A DNA stretch of 64,000 nucleotides from JASLEW01 sp035544895 (GTDB taxonomy: Bacteria > Acidobacteriota > Thermoanaerobaculia > Multivoradales > UBA5704), in the NCBI GenBank assembly GCA_035544895.1, contig DASZZM010000039.1:1-64000 (forward strand), given 5' to 3'. The notes below the pieces were generated by a model that worked only from the letters and a program-made list of their open reading frames with translations, was not told the origin of the DNA and did not search any database. Shown here in pieces: positions 9,218-17,200 of this stretch (positions are counted from its first letter, which is position 1; each line of letters starts with the position of its first letter). The translations under genes were made by a program, and so were the position numbers.

Positions 9218-10249
9218 GTGCGCGTCGCCTACGTCCTGCCGTGGCCCGAGCTCGGCGGTGGCAACAAGGTCATCTTCCAGCATGCCCGGCTGCTCCGCGA
9301 GTCGGGCTGCGAGGTGACGGTGCTGGGCGATGGGGCGGCGCCGCGCTGGACACGCCTCGACCTGCCGTACCACGACTATGCCGCGGGTCCCATCCGGCTG
9401 CCGGAGCAGGATCTGGTGGTGGCGACCTACTGGACCACCGTGGCGGTGGCGCGCCGGCTGGCGCTCGGCCCGCTGGCGCACTTCTGTCAGGGCTACGAGG
9501 GCGCCCTGGCTCATCTCGAGCCGCACCGTTGCGAGATCGAAGCCGCGTACCGGTCGCCGCTGCCCACCCTGGCCGTGGCGCCGCACCTCTGCGAGCTGCT
9601 GGCCCGGCGCTTCGCGCGCGAATGCAAGGTCGTGCCGCCGCCGCTCGACCCGCTGTTCGTGCCGCGCCGGCGGATGAGGCCGCGCCGGCGGCCATGGATC
9701 GCGGTCCCCGGCATTTTCGAGGCCGAGGTCAAGGGGGTGCCGACGGCGCTGGCCGCGGTGCGCCGCCTGCGCGCCTCCGGCTGCCGCTGCCGCCTGCTGC
9801 GTTTCTCGACCCTGCCGCTCTCGGCGGGGGAGCGCGCGTTGCTCGCGCCGGACCTCTACCTGTGCGCCGTTCCGCCCGAGCAGGTGGCCCGTGCCCTGCG
9901 GCGCTGCGACCTGCTGCTGCTGCCGTCGCGCGCGGAGGAAGGATTCGGCCTGCCGCTGCTCGAGGCCATGGCTTCCAAGGTGCCCGCGGTCGCTTCGCGC
10001 ATCCCCTCGACCGAGTTCATCGGCGGCGCCGCCAGGCTGGTGCCGGTGGGCGATGAAGCCGCCTTTGCCGCCGCGGCGCGCGAGCTCCTCGCCGACGGGC
10101 GCGAGTGGCGCCGGGCGCGGGCCGCCGGCCAGCGCGCCGCCGAGCGCTTCCGGCCGGCGCTGATCGCGCCCCTGCTGGCCGACGCCATCCGCTGGGCGCG
10201 CGAACGCGCCCTGAGCGCGGGGACCCCCGGCGCGCCCAATCAACCTTGA
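9218..10249 (+). CDS. GT-B glycosyltransferase, family 4-like
   Basis: 343 residues from GTG 9218, three bases after the previous stop. The start RVAYVLPWPELGGGNKVIFQHARLL is the N-terminal Rossmann motif of GT4 enzymes. EEGFGLPLLEAMASKVPAV near residues 241-258 is the EX7E nucleotide-sugar binding motif. It is a retaining, cytoplasmic glycosyltransferase by family and short for one, with a compact N-domain. It sits inside the glycan operon-like run. Confidence 0.87.
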   Translation: MRVAYVLPWPELGGGNKVIFQHARLLRESGCEVTVLGDGAAPRWTRLDLPYHDYAAGPIRLPEQDLVVATYWTTVAVARRLALGPLAHFCQGYEGALAHLEPHRCEIEAAYRSPLPTLAVAPHLCELLARRFARECKVVPPPLDPLFVPRRRMRPRRRPWIAVPGIFEAEVKGVPTALAAVRRLRASGCRCRLLRFSTLPLSAGERALLAPDLYLCAVPPEQVARALRRCDLLLLPSRAEEGFGLPLLEAMASKVPAVASRIPSTEFIGGAARLVPVGDEAAFAAAARELLADGREWRRARAAGQRAAERFRPALIAPLLADAIRWARERALSAGTPGAPNQP

Positions 10250-10284
10250 CCCCCCCGCGCCCCCACCCGTACACTGCCGACCCG

Positions 10285-10998
10285 ATGGCTCAGCTGGACA
10301 TGCGTTTGCGTGCCGATCCGCTCCGTCTGCGCGAGCAATACGTCCGCGCCGAGCCGTTCCCGCACGTGGTGCTGGACGACCTGTTCGACGCCGCGACGCT
10401 GGATGCTCTGGTGGCGGAGTTTCCGCGGCCGGGAGAGATCCAATGGGTCGAGTTCGACAACGTCCGCGAGAAAAAGCTCGGTTACCGTTGCGAGGCGCCG
10501 CTGGGCGAGAGTCTGCAGACTTTCCTTTATGTGATGAATTCAGCTCCTGTCTTGCAGTTCCTCGAGGCCTTGACCGGAATCGAGGGGCTCATCCCCGATC
10601 CTTATTACGGCGGCGCCGGGCCGCACCAGATCCTGCGCGGCGGTTTTCTCAAGGTACACGTCGACTTCAACTGGCATCCGCTTCTCAAGCTCGACCGCAG
10701 GCTCAACCTGATCGTTTATCTCAACAAGGATTGGCGTGAAGAGTACGGAGGCCACATCGAGCTGTGGAACCGCGAGGTCACCGTTTGCGAGCGCAAGATC
10801 CTGCCGATCTTCAACCGGACGATCGTTTTCAACACCACCGACTTCTCTTATCATGGACATCCGGCGCCGCTGGCCTGCCCGGAGAGCACGTCGCGCAAAT
10901 CGATCTCTTTCTATTACTATACGAACGGCAGGCCGCCCGAAGAGAGGTCGGCGCCGCACGACACGGTTTTCAAGAAGACCCGGCAAGAGGAGTGGTAG
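10285..10998 (+). CDS. 2-oxoglutarate/Fe(II)-dependent oxygenase (prolyl-4-hydroxylase-like fold)
   Basis: 237 residues from ATG 10285. The iron triad is visible: HVD at H125/D127 and a distal His in YHGHP (H190 or H192). RKSISFYYYTNGR about 15-20 residues later supplies the Arg that binds 2-oxoglutarate. YLNKDWREEYGGHIELW is typical of this P4H-like/2OG-FeII_Oxy family. It probably hydroxylates or otherwise oxidises a small molecule, sugar or protein; position in a glycan cluster suggests a glycan or its precursor, which is inference. Codons in this gene are noticeably less GC-rich at third positions than in flanking genes. Confidence 0.85.
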   Translation: MAQLDMRLRADPLRLREQYVRAEPFPHVVLDDLFDAATLDALVAEFPRPGEIQWVEFDNVREKKLGYRCEAPLGESLQTFLYVMNSAPVLQFLEALTGIEGLIPDPYYGGAGPHQILRGGFLKVHVDFNWHPLLKLDRRLNLIVYLNKDWREEYGGHIELWNREVTVCERKILPIFNRTIVFNTTDFSYHGHPAPLACPESTSRKSISFYYYTNGRPPEERSAPHDTVFKKTRQEEW

Positions 10999-11008
10999 GA
11001 GGCGGCCG

Positions 11009-11776
11009 ATGAGCGTCGAGCTATCGGTCGTCATTCCCGCCTACAACGAGGCGGCGCGGCTGGCGCCCGGACTGCGCCGAGCGGCGGAGTACCTGGAGCG
11101 CAGGGGACTCGCCTTCGAGCTGCTGGTGATCGACGACGGCAGCGGCGACGGCACCGCCGAGATCGCGGCCGGCGCCGGCGCCGCGGTGCTTCGCCACCAG
11201 CGCAACCTGGGCAAGGGCGCGGCGGTGCGCACAGGCGTCCTGGCCAGCCGCGGAGATCGGGTGCTGGTCTCCGACGCCGACTTCTCGACGCCCATCGAGG
11301 AGATCGAGAAGCTCGAGCCGCGGCTGCGCGAAGCCGAGCTGGTGGTGGGCAGCCGCGCCGTCGCCGGATCGATGATCACGCAGCGGCAGCCTTTCTACCG
11401 CGAGCTGATGGGCAAGTGTTTCAACCTGCTCATCCGCGCGCTGGGGGTGCGCGGCCTGCGCGACACCCAGTGCGGCTTCAAGCTGGCGCGCGGCGACGAG
11501 GCGCGCGCCCTGTGCGCCGAGATGAAGGTGGACGGCTTCGCCTACGACGTCGAGCTGATCTGGCTGGCCCGGCGGCGCGGCTACCGCGTGGCGGAGGTCG
11601 GGGTGATCTGGGCCGATTCCGCCGATTCGCGGGTGAACCCCCTGCGCTCCTCGCTCGCCATGCTCAGGGACGTCATCGCGATGCGGCTGCGTCATCGGAG
11701 CCAGCGGAGCCATCGGAGCCAGCGGAGCCAGCGGAGCCAGCGGGGCCAGCGGGGCCGGGGCCGGGGCGGCCGTTGA
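11009..11776 (+). CDS. Family 2 glycosyltransferase, dolichyl/polyprenyl-phosphate sugar synthase type
   Basis: 255 residues from ATG 11009, with an excellent AGGAGG (10997-11002) 6 bases upstream that overlaps the previous stop. LSVVIPAYNEAARL, DDGSGDGT (from residue 42), DAD at 89-91 (SDADFSTP), GSRAV and DTQCGFKL are the hallmark motifs of ALG5/DPG-synthase-like GT2 enzymes, which charge a polyprenyl phosphate with a hexose. It would supply lipid-linked sugar for a membrane GT-C enzyme such as a PMT/YfhO-like protein; that link is inference. The C-terminus is an odd basic SQR/SHR tripeptide repeat made by 9-base units. Confidence 0.87.
   Translation: MSVELSVVIPAYNEAARLAPGLRRAAEYLERRGLAFELLVIDDGSGDGTAEIAAGAGAAVLRHQRNLGKGAAVRTGVLASRGDRVLVSDADFSTPIEEIEKLEPRLREAELVVGSRAVAGSMITQRQPFYRELMGKCFNLLIRALGVRGLRDTQCGFKLARGDEARALCAEMKVDGFAYDVELIWLARRRGYRVAEVGVIWADSADSRVNPLRSSLAMLRDVIAMRLRHRSQRSHRSQRSQRSQRGQRGRGRGGR
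11693..11755 (+). repeat. 9-base minisatellite CAKCGGRGC x7, in frame
   Basis: Seven units (11693, 11702, 11711, 11720, 11729, 11738, 11747) of CATCGGAGC/CAGCGGAGC/CAGCGGGGC. The reverse complement, ATGGCTCCG, is the same unit as at 7051-7095. It forms the C-terminal tail of the GT2 protein. Confidence 0.9.
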
Positions 11777-12696
11777 TCTCTCTGCGCGCCACCCGGCCCG
11801 AGGACATACCGGCCCTGTCGTCGCTGTTCGCGCAACGGTTCGGCCATCCACTGTCGGCCGAGGAGTGGGCCTGGAAGTACCGGCAGCTGCCTGGCGAGTC
11901 GCGCAGCCTGGTGGCGGTCGAGACGAGCGGCAGAGTCCTGGCCCACGCCGGTGCGTTGCGCCTGCCGGCGCGCTGGCGCGGCGGCGAAGCGGGAATCTGG
12001 CAGCTGGTCGATTTTGCCGGCAGCGCGGACCGGCGCGGCCTGCGGCCCGCCCTGGTCGAACTCGGGCGGCTGCTTCTCGCCGACCTGCCGGGCGACGGCG
12101 ACGTGCCCCTGATCTTCGGCTTTCCCAGCGAACGTCACTTCCGCTTGGGGCAGCGGGTCTTCGACTACCACCCGCTGGCCACGGTCGAGCCGCTCGGCGG
12201 CGCGCTGCCCGGGGCGCCGGCCCCCGCCGCGGCGCGCATCGAAGCCGGGGACTTCTGCGCCGCCTGGGCCGAAGCGGCCTGGGAGCGCTGCGCGCCCCTG
12301 GGCGTGCGCCGTTCCACCGCCTTCCTCAACTGGCGGTACCACTCGCGGCCGGGCCGCTACTATCGCGTCTACCGCCTGCCCGGCGGCGGTGGCGAAGGGC
12401 TCGCCGTGTTCGCCTTCGTCGGCGACGAGGCGTGGGCGGCGGAGCTCTGGCTTCCGCCGGCGGGCGAGTGGTACCCTTCGATGCTCGCCGTGGCGGTCGA
12501 CTTGCGCGGCGCCGGCCTGCGCACCTGGCGCTTCTGGCCGCCGTACGGTCCTCATTCCGGCCTTCTCGCATCTCTCGGGCTGCAGCCCGCTGGCGAAAGC
12601 CGGTTCGTGGGCTGCCGTGGCCGCGCCGGCGGACCCGATCCGTCCGCGGCCGCGGACGGTTTCTACTTCGCCATGGGAGACTATGACCTGGTCTAA
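11773..12696 (+). CDS. GNAT-like acyltransferase domain protein
   Basis: 307 residues from TTG 11773, which overlaps the preceding stop as TTGA, a junction used repeatedly in this cluster. The start ISLRATRPEDIPALSSLF is the usual N-terminal beta-strand/helix of GNAT acetyltransferases. Residues 30-110 (WKYRQLPGE..., VAVETSGRVLAHAG) fit a first GNAT half, and the second half is more diverged. A role in N- or O-acylating a glycan sugar would fit the cluster, but no acceptor motif is seen; it could be non-catalytic. The end overlaps the start of the sulfatase-fold gene by 14 bases. Confidence 0.68.
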   Translation: MISLRATRPEDIPALSSLFAQRFGHPLSAEEWAWKYRQLPGESRSLVAVETSGRVLAHAGALRLPARWRGGEAGIWQLVDFAGSADRRGLRPALVELGRLLLADLPGDGDVPLIFGFPSERHFRLGQRVFDYHPLATVEPLGGALPGAPAPAAARIEAGDFCAAWAEAAWERCAPLGVRRSTAFLNWRYHSRPGRYYRVYRLPGGGGEGLAVFAFVGDEAWAAELWLPPAGEWYPSMLAVAVDLRGAGLRTWRFWPPYGPHSGLLASLGLQPAGESRFVGCRGRAGGPDPSAAADGFYFAMGDYDLV

Positions 12697-15163
12697 CCCC
12701 CGGGCTGACCCTAGGCTAGGGCCGCGGCCGGGAGCGCGCCGGAGACACCTGCCGGCCGTTCTGGGGACGGCCCTGGCCGCCGCGGCGCTGGCCGCCTGGG
12801 CGGGATGCGGGCGCGGCGAGCCGGAGGGCTTCGTGCTGCGCACGGCGGTCGAGCGGGGAGGCTTTGCCGCCGCGGGCCTGGCGCGCCAGGGACTCTGGTT
12901 CGCGCACCCTCCGGAGGTGGCAACGCTGGAGATCGATCATGAGAGGCGTCAGGTTGTGCTGACCTCTGCGCAGGCCTGGCGCTGGCGCGGACGGATCCCG
13001 CGCGGCGCCGCGGTCCATGCCGGCGTCCAGCTCCTGCCCGCGGCCTGGCGCTCCGTGCGCCGTCTCCAGATGCAGGTGTCGGCGCGGGAGGGACGCCAGC
13101 GTGAGGTCCTGGAGGTCGCCAGGACGGCAGCGCTGCAGGATCCCCGCTGGCTGGACCTCGGCGCCGATCTGGCGCGCTATGCCGGGCGCGAGATCACTCT
13201 CGAGTTCTCGGTCTCGCTTCCCGGCCTGCCGGCGCGGCAGCGCGGCAGGAATCTCGTGGCCTGGGGTCCGGTGACGGTCTCCGCGCCGGCTGCCGAGCGG
13301 CGCGGCGCTCACCCGCCGCCGCCCAACATCGTTTTCATCCTCATCGACACCCTGCGCCGCGATCGGCTCACCCCCTATGGCTACCGGCGGAATACCAGCC
13401 CGGAGATCGCGCGGGCTCTCGCCGCCCGTGGCACCGTGGTCGATGAGGCATACAGCCAGGCGCCCTGGACGCTGCCCTCCGTGGTCTCCCTGATGACCGG
13501 ACGCTATCCCGGCGAGGTGCTCGGCTCCGAGGTCGCCTCCTTCGCCATTCCCCGCGGCGTCGAGACGCTGGCCGAGAAGCTGGAGAAGCTGGGATACGCG
13601 ACCGGCGGCTTCCTCGCCAACCCGACGCTGCACGTGGGGGCCGGCTTCGAGCGCGGCTTCCAGACCTTTTACGCGCCGCCGGGCGACCCCGAGTGGATGC
13701 GCAGGCACGCCGATGAGCTCAACCGGCACGCCATTCCCTGGCTGCTGGCCCGGCAGGGACGGCCGTTTTTCCTCTACGCTCACTACGTCGACCCGCACGA
13801 TCCTTACGAGAATCCCGAGATCGTCGGCAACCAGTCGCCGTTCGACGCCGGGCTCTACAGCGGACCCGTCGCCGGCGATTGGGTGCACGGCATCTATGCC
13901 GGCAAGCTCCAGCTCGCCGATCCGGCGCGCGACGCGGCGCACATCGGCGCCCTCTACGACAGCGAGGTCCACTACGCGGACCGCTACGTCGGAGAGCTGC
14001 TGGCGGCGCTCGATCCGCGGGTGCTCGGCCGCACGCTCGTCGTGCTCACCGCCGACCATGGCGAAGAGCTCGACGATCACGGCGGTTGGAAGCACGGCCA
14101 GACGCTGTACGAGGAGCAGATCCACGTCCCCCTGATCTTCCGCTGGGACGGCCGCATCCCGGCCGGCCGCCGTCTCGGCGGCACGGTACGGCTGCTCGAT
14201 CTGCGGCCGACGCTGCTGGCGGCGGCCGGCAGCGGCCCCGACCCCTCCGACGAAGGAATCGACCTGCTGCCGGCGCTCACCGGGCGCGGCCCGCTGCCGG
14301 AGCGGCCGGCCTTCGCCGAAGGGCTCGCGGCCGGCCCGCTGCGCGCCGCGGCGGTGCTCGGCAAGACCAAGTTGATCCTGTTCAACCGGCAGGAGCCGTT
14401 CGTGCCCGCCGACGGGCTCCAGGCCTATCTCTGGCGCCTCGACCTGGCAAGGCTCGGGCGCGTCGAGCTCTACGACCTGGCGCGCGACCCGTCCGAGCGC
14501 CACAACCTCGCCGGCGCCGCGCCCCGTGCCGGCCCCACCGCCGCGCGCACGCCTGCCGTCCGTCAGCTCGCGGCAGTGATCGAGCGGCGCCTCGATCGCG
14601 CGCTTACCGGCCTGTGGGTGATGGCCGAGGACCTGCCTTCCGGCTCCCACCTGCGCGGCAGCCTGGTCCTCGCCCGCGCACCGCGGCGCTGGCAGCCATT
14701 CTTCCTCGCACCGGAGGACCGGGTCGAGCCGTCCTCCGCAATGTCCAGGTCGCCCAGGCCGCTCGGGTCGCTCGGGCCGTCCGGGTCGCCCGGGCTGCCC
14801 GGGCCACCCCGCGGCGGTCCCGGGACGGGTCCCTACCGCCTGCGCTTCGATCTCCTGGGCGACGGCACCCCCAAGGGCCTGCGCATCGAAGGCGACGTCG
14901 GCCGCATCGAAGCGCTCGCGGCAAGTCTCGACGGCCTGCCTCTCGCCGCCTCGCGGCTGCGCGTCGGCGCCGGCGCTCCCTACGGCGGCGGCCCGCTGGA
15001 GCTCGCGGCGCTGCTCTCGCGGCACTGGCCCGGGCCTGCCGCGGCAGCGCCCCCGGGCGGCCTCGCCATCTGGATTCACGACTGGACCGGCGAAGCCGTA
15101 AGACCCACCGGGCACGACCCGGAGACCGAGCGGCGCCTGCGCGCCCTGGGGTACTTGCAGTGA
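12683..15163 (+). CDS. Membrane-anchored or lipoprotein sulfatase-fold protein (alkaline phosphatase superfamily)
   Basis: 826 residues from ATG 12683, in frame and overlapping the GNAT-like gene. Residues 25-45 are a hydrophobic anchor ending in WAGCGRG (possible but non-ideal lipobox). Residues ~60-200 are a beta-rich domain. The sulfatase fold starts at NIVFILIDTLRRD (metal Asp 222) and includes TADHGEELDDHGG. Where a true sulfatase has C/S-x-P-x-R, this protein has TLPSV with Thr263, so formylglycine formation is not possible; Thr could be the nucleophile as in phosphoethanolamine/phosphoglycerol transferases. Acting on the exported glycan is inference. A 9-base collagen-like repeat (about 14740-14815) lies in the C-terminal part, and the last ~120 residues are a further beta-rich domain. 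Confidence 0.8.
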   Translation: MTWSNPRADPRLGPRPGARRRHLPAVLGTALAAAALAAWAGCGRGEPEGFVLRTAVERGGFAAAGLARQGLWFAHPPEVATLEIDHERRQVVLTSAQAWRWRGRIPRGAAVHAGVQLLPAAWRSVRRLQMQVSAREGRQREVLEVARTAALQDPRWLDLGADLARYAGREITLEFSVSLPGLPARQRGRNLVAWGPVTVSAPAAERRGAHPPPPNIVFILIDTLRRDRLTPYGYRRNTSPEIARALAARGTVVDEAYSQAPWTLPSVVSLMTGRYPGEVLGSEVASFAIPRGVETLAEKLEKLGYATGGFLANPTLHVGAGFERGFQTFYAPPGDPEWMRRHADELNRHAIPWLLARQGRPFFLYAHYVDPHDPYENPEIVGNQSPFDAGLYSGPVAGDWVHGIYAGKLQLADPARDAAHIGALYDSEVHYADRYVGELLAALDPRVLGRTLVVLTADHGEELDDHGGWKHGQTLYEEQIHVPLIFRWDGRIPAGRRLGGTVRLLDLRPTLLAAAGSGPDPSDEGIDLLPALTGRGPLPERPAFAEGLAAGPLRAAAVLGKTKLILFNRQEPFVPADGLQAYLWRLDLARLGRVELYDLARDPSERHNLAGAAPRAGPTAARTPAVRQLAAVIERRLDRALTGLWVMAEDLPSGSHLRGSLVLARAPRRWQPFFLAPEDRVEPSSAMSRSPRPLGSLGPSGSPGLPGPPRGGPGTGPYRLRFDLLGDGTPKGLRIEGDVGRIEALAASLDGLPLAASRLRVGAGAPYGGGPLELAALLSRHWPGPAAAAPPGGLAIWIHDWTGEAVRPTGHDPETERRLRALGYLQ

Positions 15164-17112
15164 GCGGCGATCCCGTCCCTCCCGGCAGCGTCGAGCGGGT
15201 CGAGGCGGCCAGCGTGCTGGTGGTGGCGCCGCACTACGACGACGAAGTCCTCGGCTGCGGCGGCCTCGTCGCCGGCCTCGCGGCGGCCGGGGCCGCGGTC
15301 CGCGTGCTCTTCCTGACCGACGGTGGCGGCGGCGTGGAGCAGGTGGGGGACCGTGACGCCTATCGACGCCGGCGGCGCGAGGAAGCGGCGCGGGCCGCCG
15401 CCGTCCTCGGCCTCGCCGGCAGCGACCGCCTGGAGCTGCCCGATGGCGCTCTCGACGCCCACCTCGAGGAGGCCGAGCGCGGCATCCGGCGCGCCATCCT
15501 GACGCAACGTCCCGAGCTGGTGCTCGTGCCCTCTCCCCTGGAGGTGACCCGCGACCACCGCGCCGCCTTCGCCGCGTTTCATCGCCTGCTCGCGCCAGTG
15601 CGCGACGGCGGCGCGGAAAGCGAGGCTCTCGGCGCCTTGCGCGTGCTGCTCTACGAGGTCAACCAGCCGGCCTACGCCGACCTGCTGGTCGACGTGAGCG
15701 GCCAGGAAGCCGCCCTGCGCTCGGCCATGGCGTGCTACGCCAGCCAGGAGGAGCGTCACCCCTACCTGGCGGCGGCGCTCGGACTGCGCCAGTACCGCAC
15801 CCTGACCCTGCAGGCGGGCGTCGCTCTGGCCGAGGGCTATCGCCGGCTCTCGGCCGCCGATTTCACCACCCGCAGCCCGGCGCAGCTGCTGCGTCACCTG
15901 GGAGGGTCGCCCGCGCTGCTCGAGGTGCGGGAGGGACCGCTGATCACGGTCGTCGTCCGGACACGCGACCGGCCGGGACTGCTCGGGGAGGCGCTGGCGA
16001 GCCTTGCCGCGGGGCAGTACCGCCGCGCCGAGGTCGTCCTGGTCAACGACGGCGGCGCGCCGCCGGTGGTGCCGGACGGTTTCCCGCTGCCGGTGGTGCG
16101 CGTCGATCTTGCCGAGAGCCAGGGGCGCGCCGGCGCCGCGGAGGCGGGGATCGCGGCGGCGGGCGGCGACTACGTGGCCTTCCTCGACGACGATGACCTG
16201 GCGGCGCCCGAGCACCTGGCCACGCTTGCCGGCCTGGTCGCGGCGGCGGGAGTGCGTATCGCCTACACCGACGCCGCGGTCGCCCTCTACGAGCTCGATC
16301 CGGCGGGGGGTTGGACCTGCCGCGACCGCCGCCTCCCGTACAGCCGCGACTTCGACCCGGACATGCTGCTGATCGACAACTACATCCCTTTCAACACCGT
16401 GCTCGTCGAGCGCCGGCTGCTCGCCGCGGCCGGCCCCTTCGATCGTTCGCTGCCCTTCTTCGAGGATTGGGACCTGCTCATCCGCCTGGCGGCGCTCACT
16501 CCCTTTCATCATCTGGCCCGCGTTACCTGCGAGTACCGCCATTTCCGCGGCGGCGCCCATCACGTCTTCGGCGAACGGCCGCGCCAGCGCGACGACTTCC
16601 TGGCGGTCAAGGCGCGGGTGCTCGCCAAGCACGCGCACCGCCTGGAGCCAGCGGCCCTGGCGCGGGCGGTCGATACGTTGCGCGGCGAGCTGGTGGCCGA
16701 GCGGGAAGGCCAGGCCGCGGCCCGCCGCGAGCTCGCCGGGCGGCGCGGCGAGCTCGACACGCTCGCCCGCGCGCACCAGGAGCTGGCGCGCGAGCGCCTG
16801 CGCGCCGAGGACCGCTATCACGCCGCCCACGGCGAGCTGGCAGCCTTGCAGGGCGCCCACCAGAACCTCCTCGCCGAGGTGGCGCGGCTCGGCGCGGCGA
16901 TCGAGCAGCGCGACGCGCTGGCGCGCGGCGCGACCGCCGAGCTGCAACGGCTCTACGACGAGGAGCGGCATCTGCGTGCCACGGTCGAGGAGCAGACGGC
17001 GCACCTCGGGCGGACGTATGCAGAGATCGAGCGGCTGAACCGGCTGGTCGAGGCGATGCAAGCGACCCGCGCCTGGCGCGCCCACCAGTGGTGGCAACGC
17101 CGCTTCTCATGA
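15160..17112 (+). CDS. PIG-L (LmbE) deacetylase fused to a GT2 glycosyltransferase with coiled-coil tail
   Basis: 650 residues from GTG 15160 overlapping the upstream TGA (GTGA). Residues about 17-235 are a PIG-L/LmbE domain with the zinc motif PHYDDE (H25, D27, D28, E29) and the later TRDHRAAF histidine. Residues ~262-480 are a GT2 domain (TVVVRTRDRPGLL, VLVNDGGAPP, FLDDDDLAAPEHL, FFEDWDLLIRL). Residues ~490-640 are Glu/Arg/Ala-rich with heptad spacing, a long coiled coil. PIG-L enzymes de-N-acetylate GlcNAc-containing lipids or thiols, so the fusion suggests deacetylation coupled to sugar transfer in one cytoplasmic protein. The coiled coil could mediate oligomerisation. Confidence 0.85.
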   Translation: MSGDPVPPGSVERVEAASVLVVAPHYDDEVLGCGGLVAGLAAAGAAVRVLFLTDGGGGVEQVGDRDAYRRRRREEAARAAAVLGLAGSDRLELPDGALDAHLEEAERGIRRAILTQRPELVLVPSPLEVTRDHRAAFAAFHRLLAPVRDGGAESEALGALRVLLYEVNQPAYADLLVDVSGQEAALRSAMACYASQEERHPYLAAALGLRQYRTLTLQAGVALAEGYRRLSAADFTTRSPAQLLRHLGGSPALLEVREGPLITVVVRTRDRPGLLGEALASLAAGQYRRAEVVLVNDGGAPPVVPDGFPLPVVRVDLAESQGRAGAAEAGIAAAGGDYVAFLDDDDLAAPEHLATLAGLVAAAGVRIAYTDAAVALYELDPAGGWTCRDRRLPYSRDFDPDMLLIDNYIPFNTVLVERRLLAAAGPFDRSLPFFEDWDLLIRLAALTPFHHLARVTCEYRHFRGGAHHVFGERPRQRDDFLAVKARVLAKHAHRLEPAALARAVDTLRGELVAEREGQAAARRELAGRRGELDTLARAHQELARERLRAEDRYHAAHGELAALQGAHQNLLAEVARLGAAIEQRDALARGATAELQRLYDEERHLRATVEEQTAHLGRTYAEIERLNRLVEAMQATRAWRAHQWWQRRFS

Positions 17113-17200
17113 CCGTCAACCGCCTCGCCGAGCCGGCGGCCCATGAACCGCCTGCCCCCCGCCGCCAGCCCATGAGCCGCCGCGCCGAGCCCGCGAGCCC

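Noticed and set aside
7982..10243. 753-codon reverse frame across two glycosyltransferase genes
   Set aside because: No start-site signal or protein-like motifs; the forward frames carry clear GT2/GT4 motifs.
17143..17200. Extra small gene or alternative starts before the GT4 gene at 17201
   Set aside because: Repeated ATG-containing segments look like decayed copies of the start region; the conserved domain begins only at 17201.
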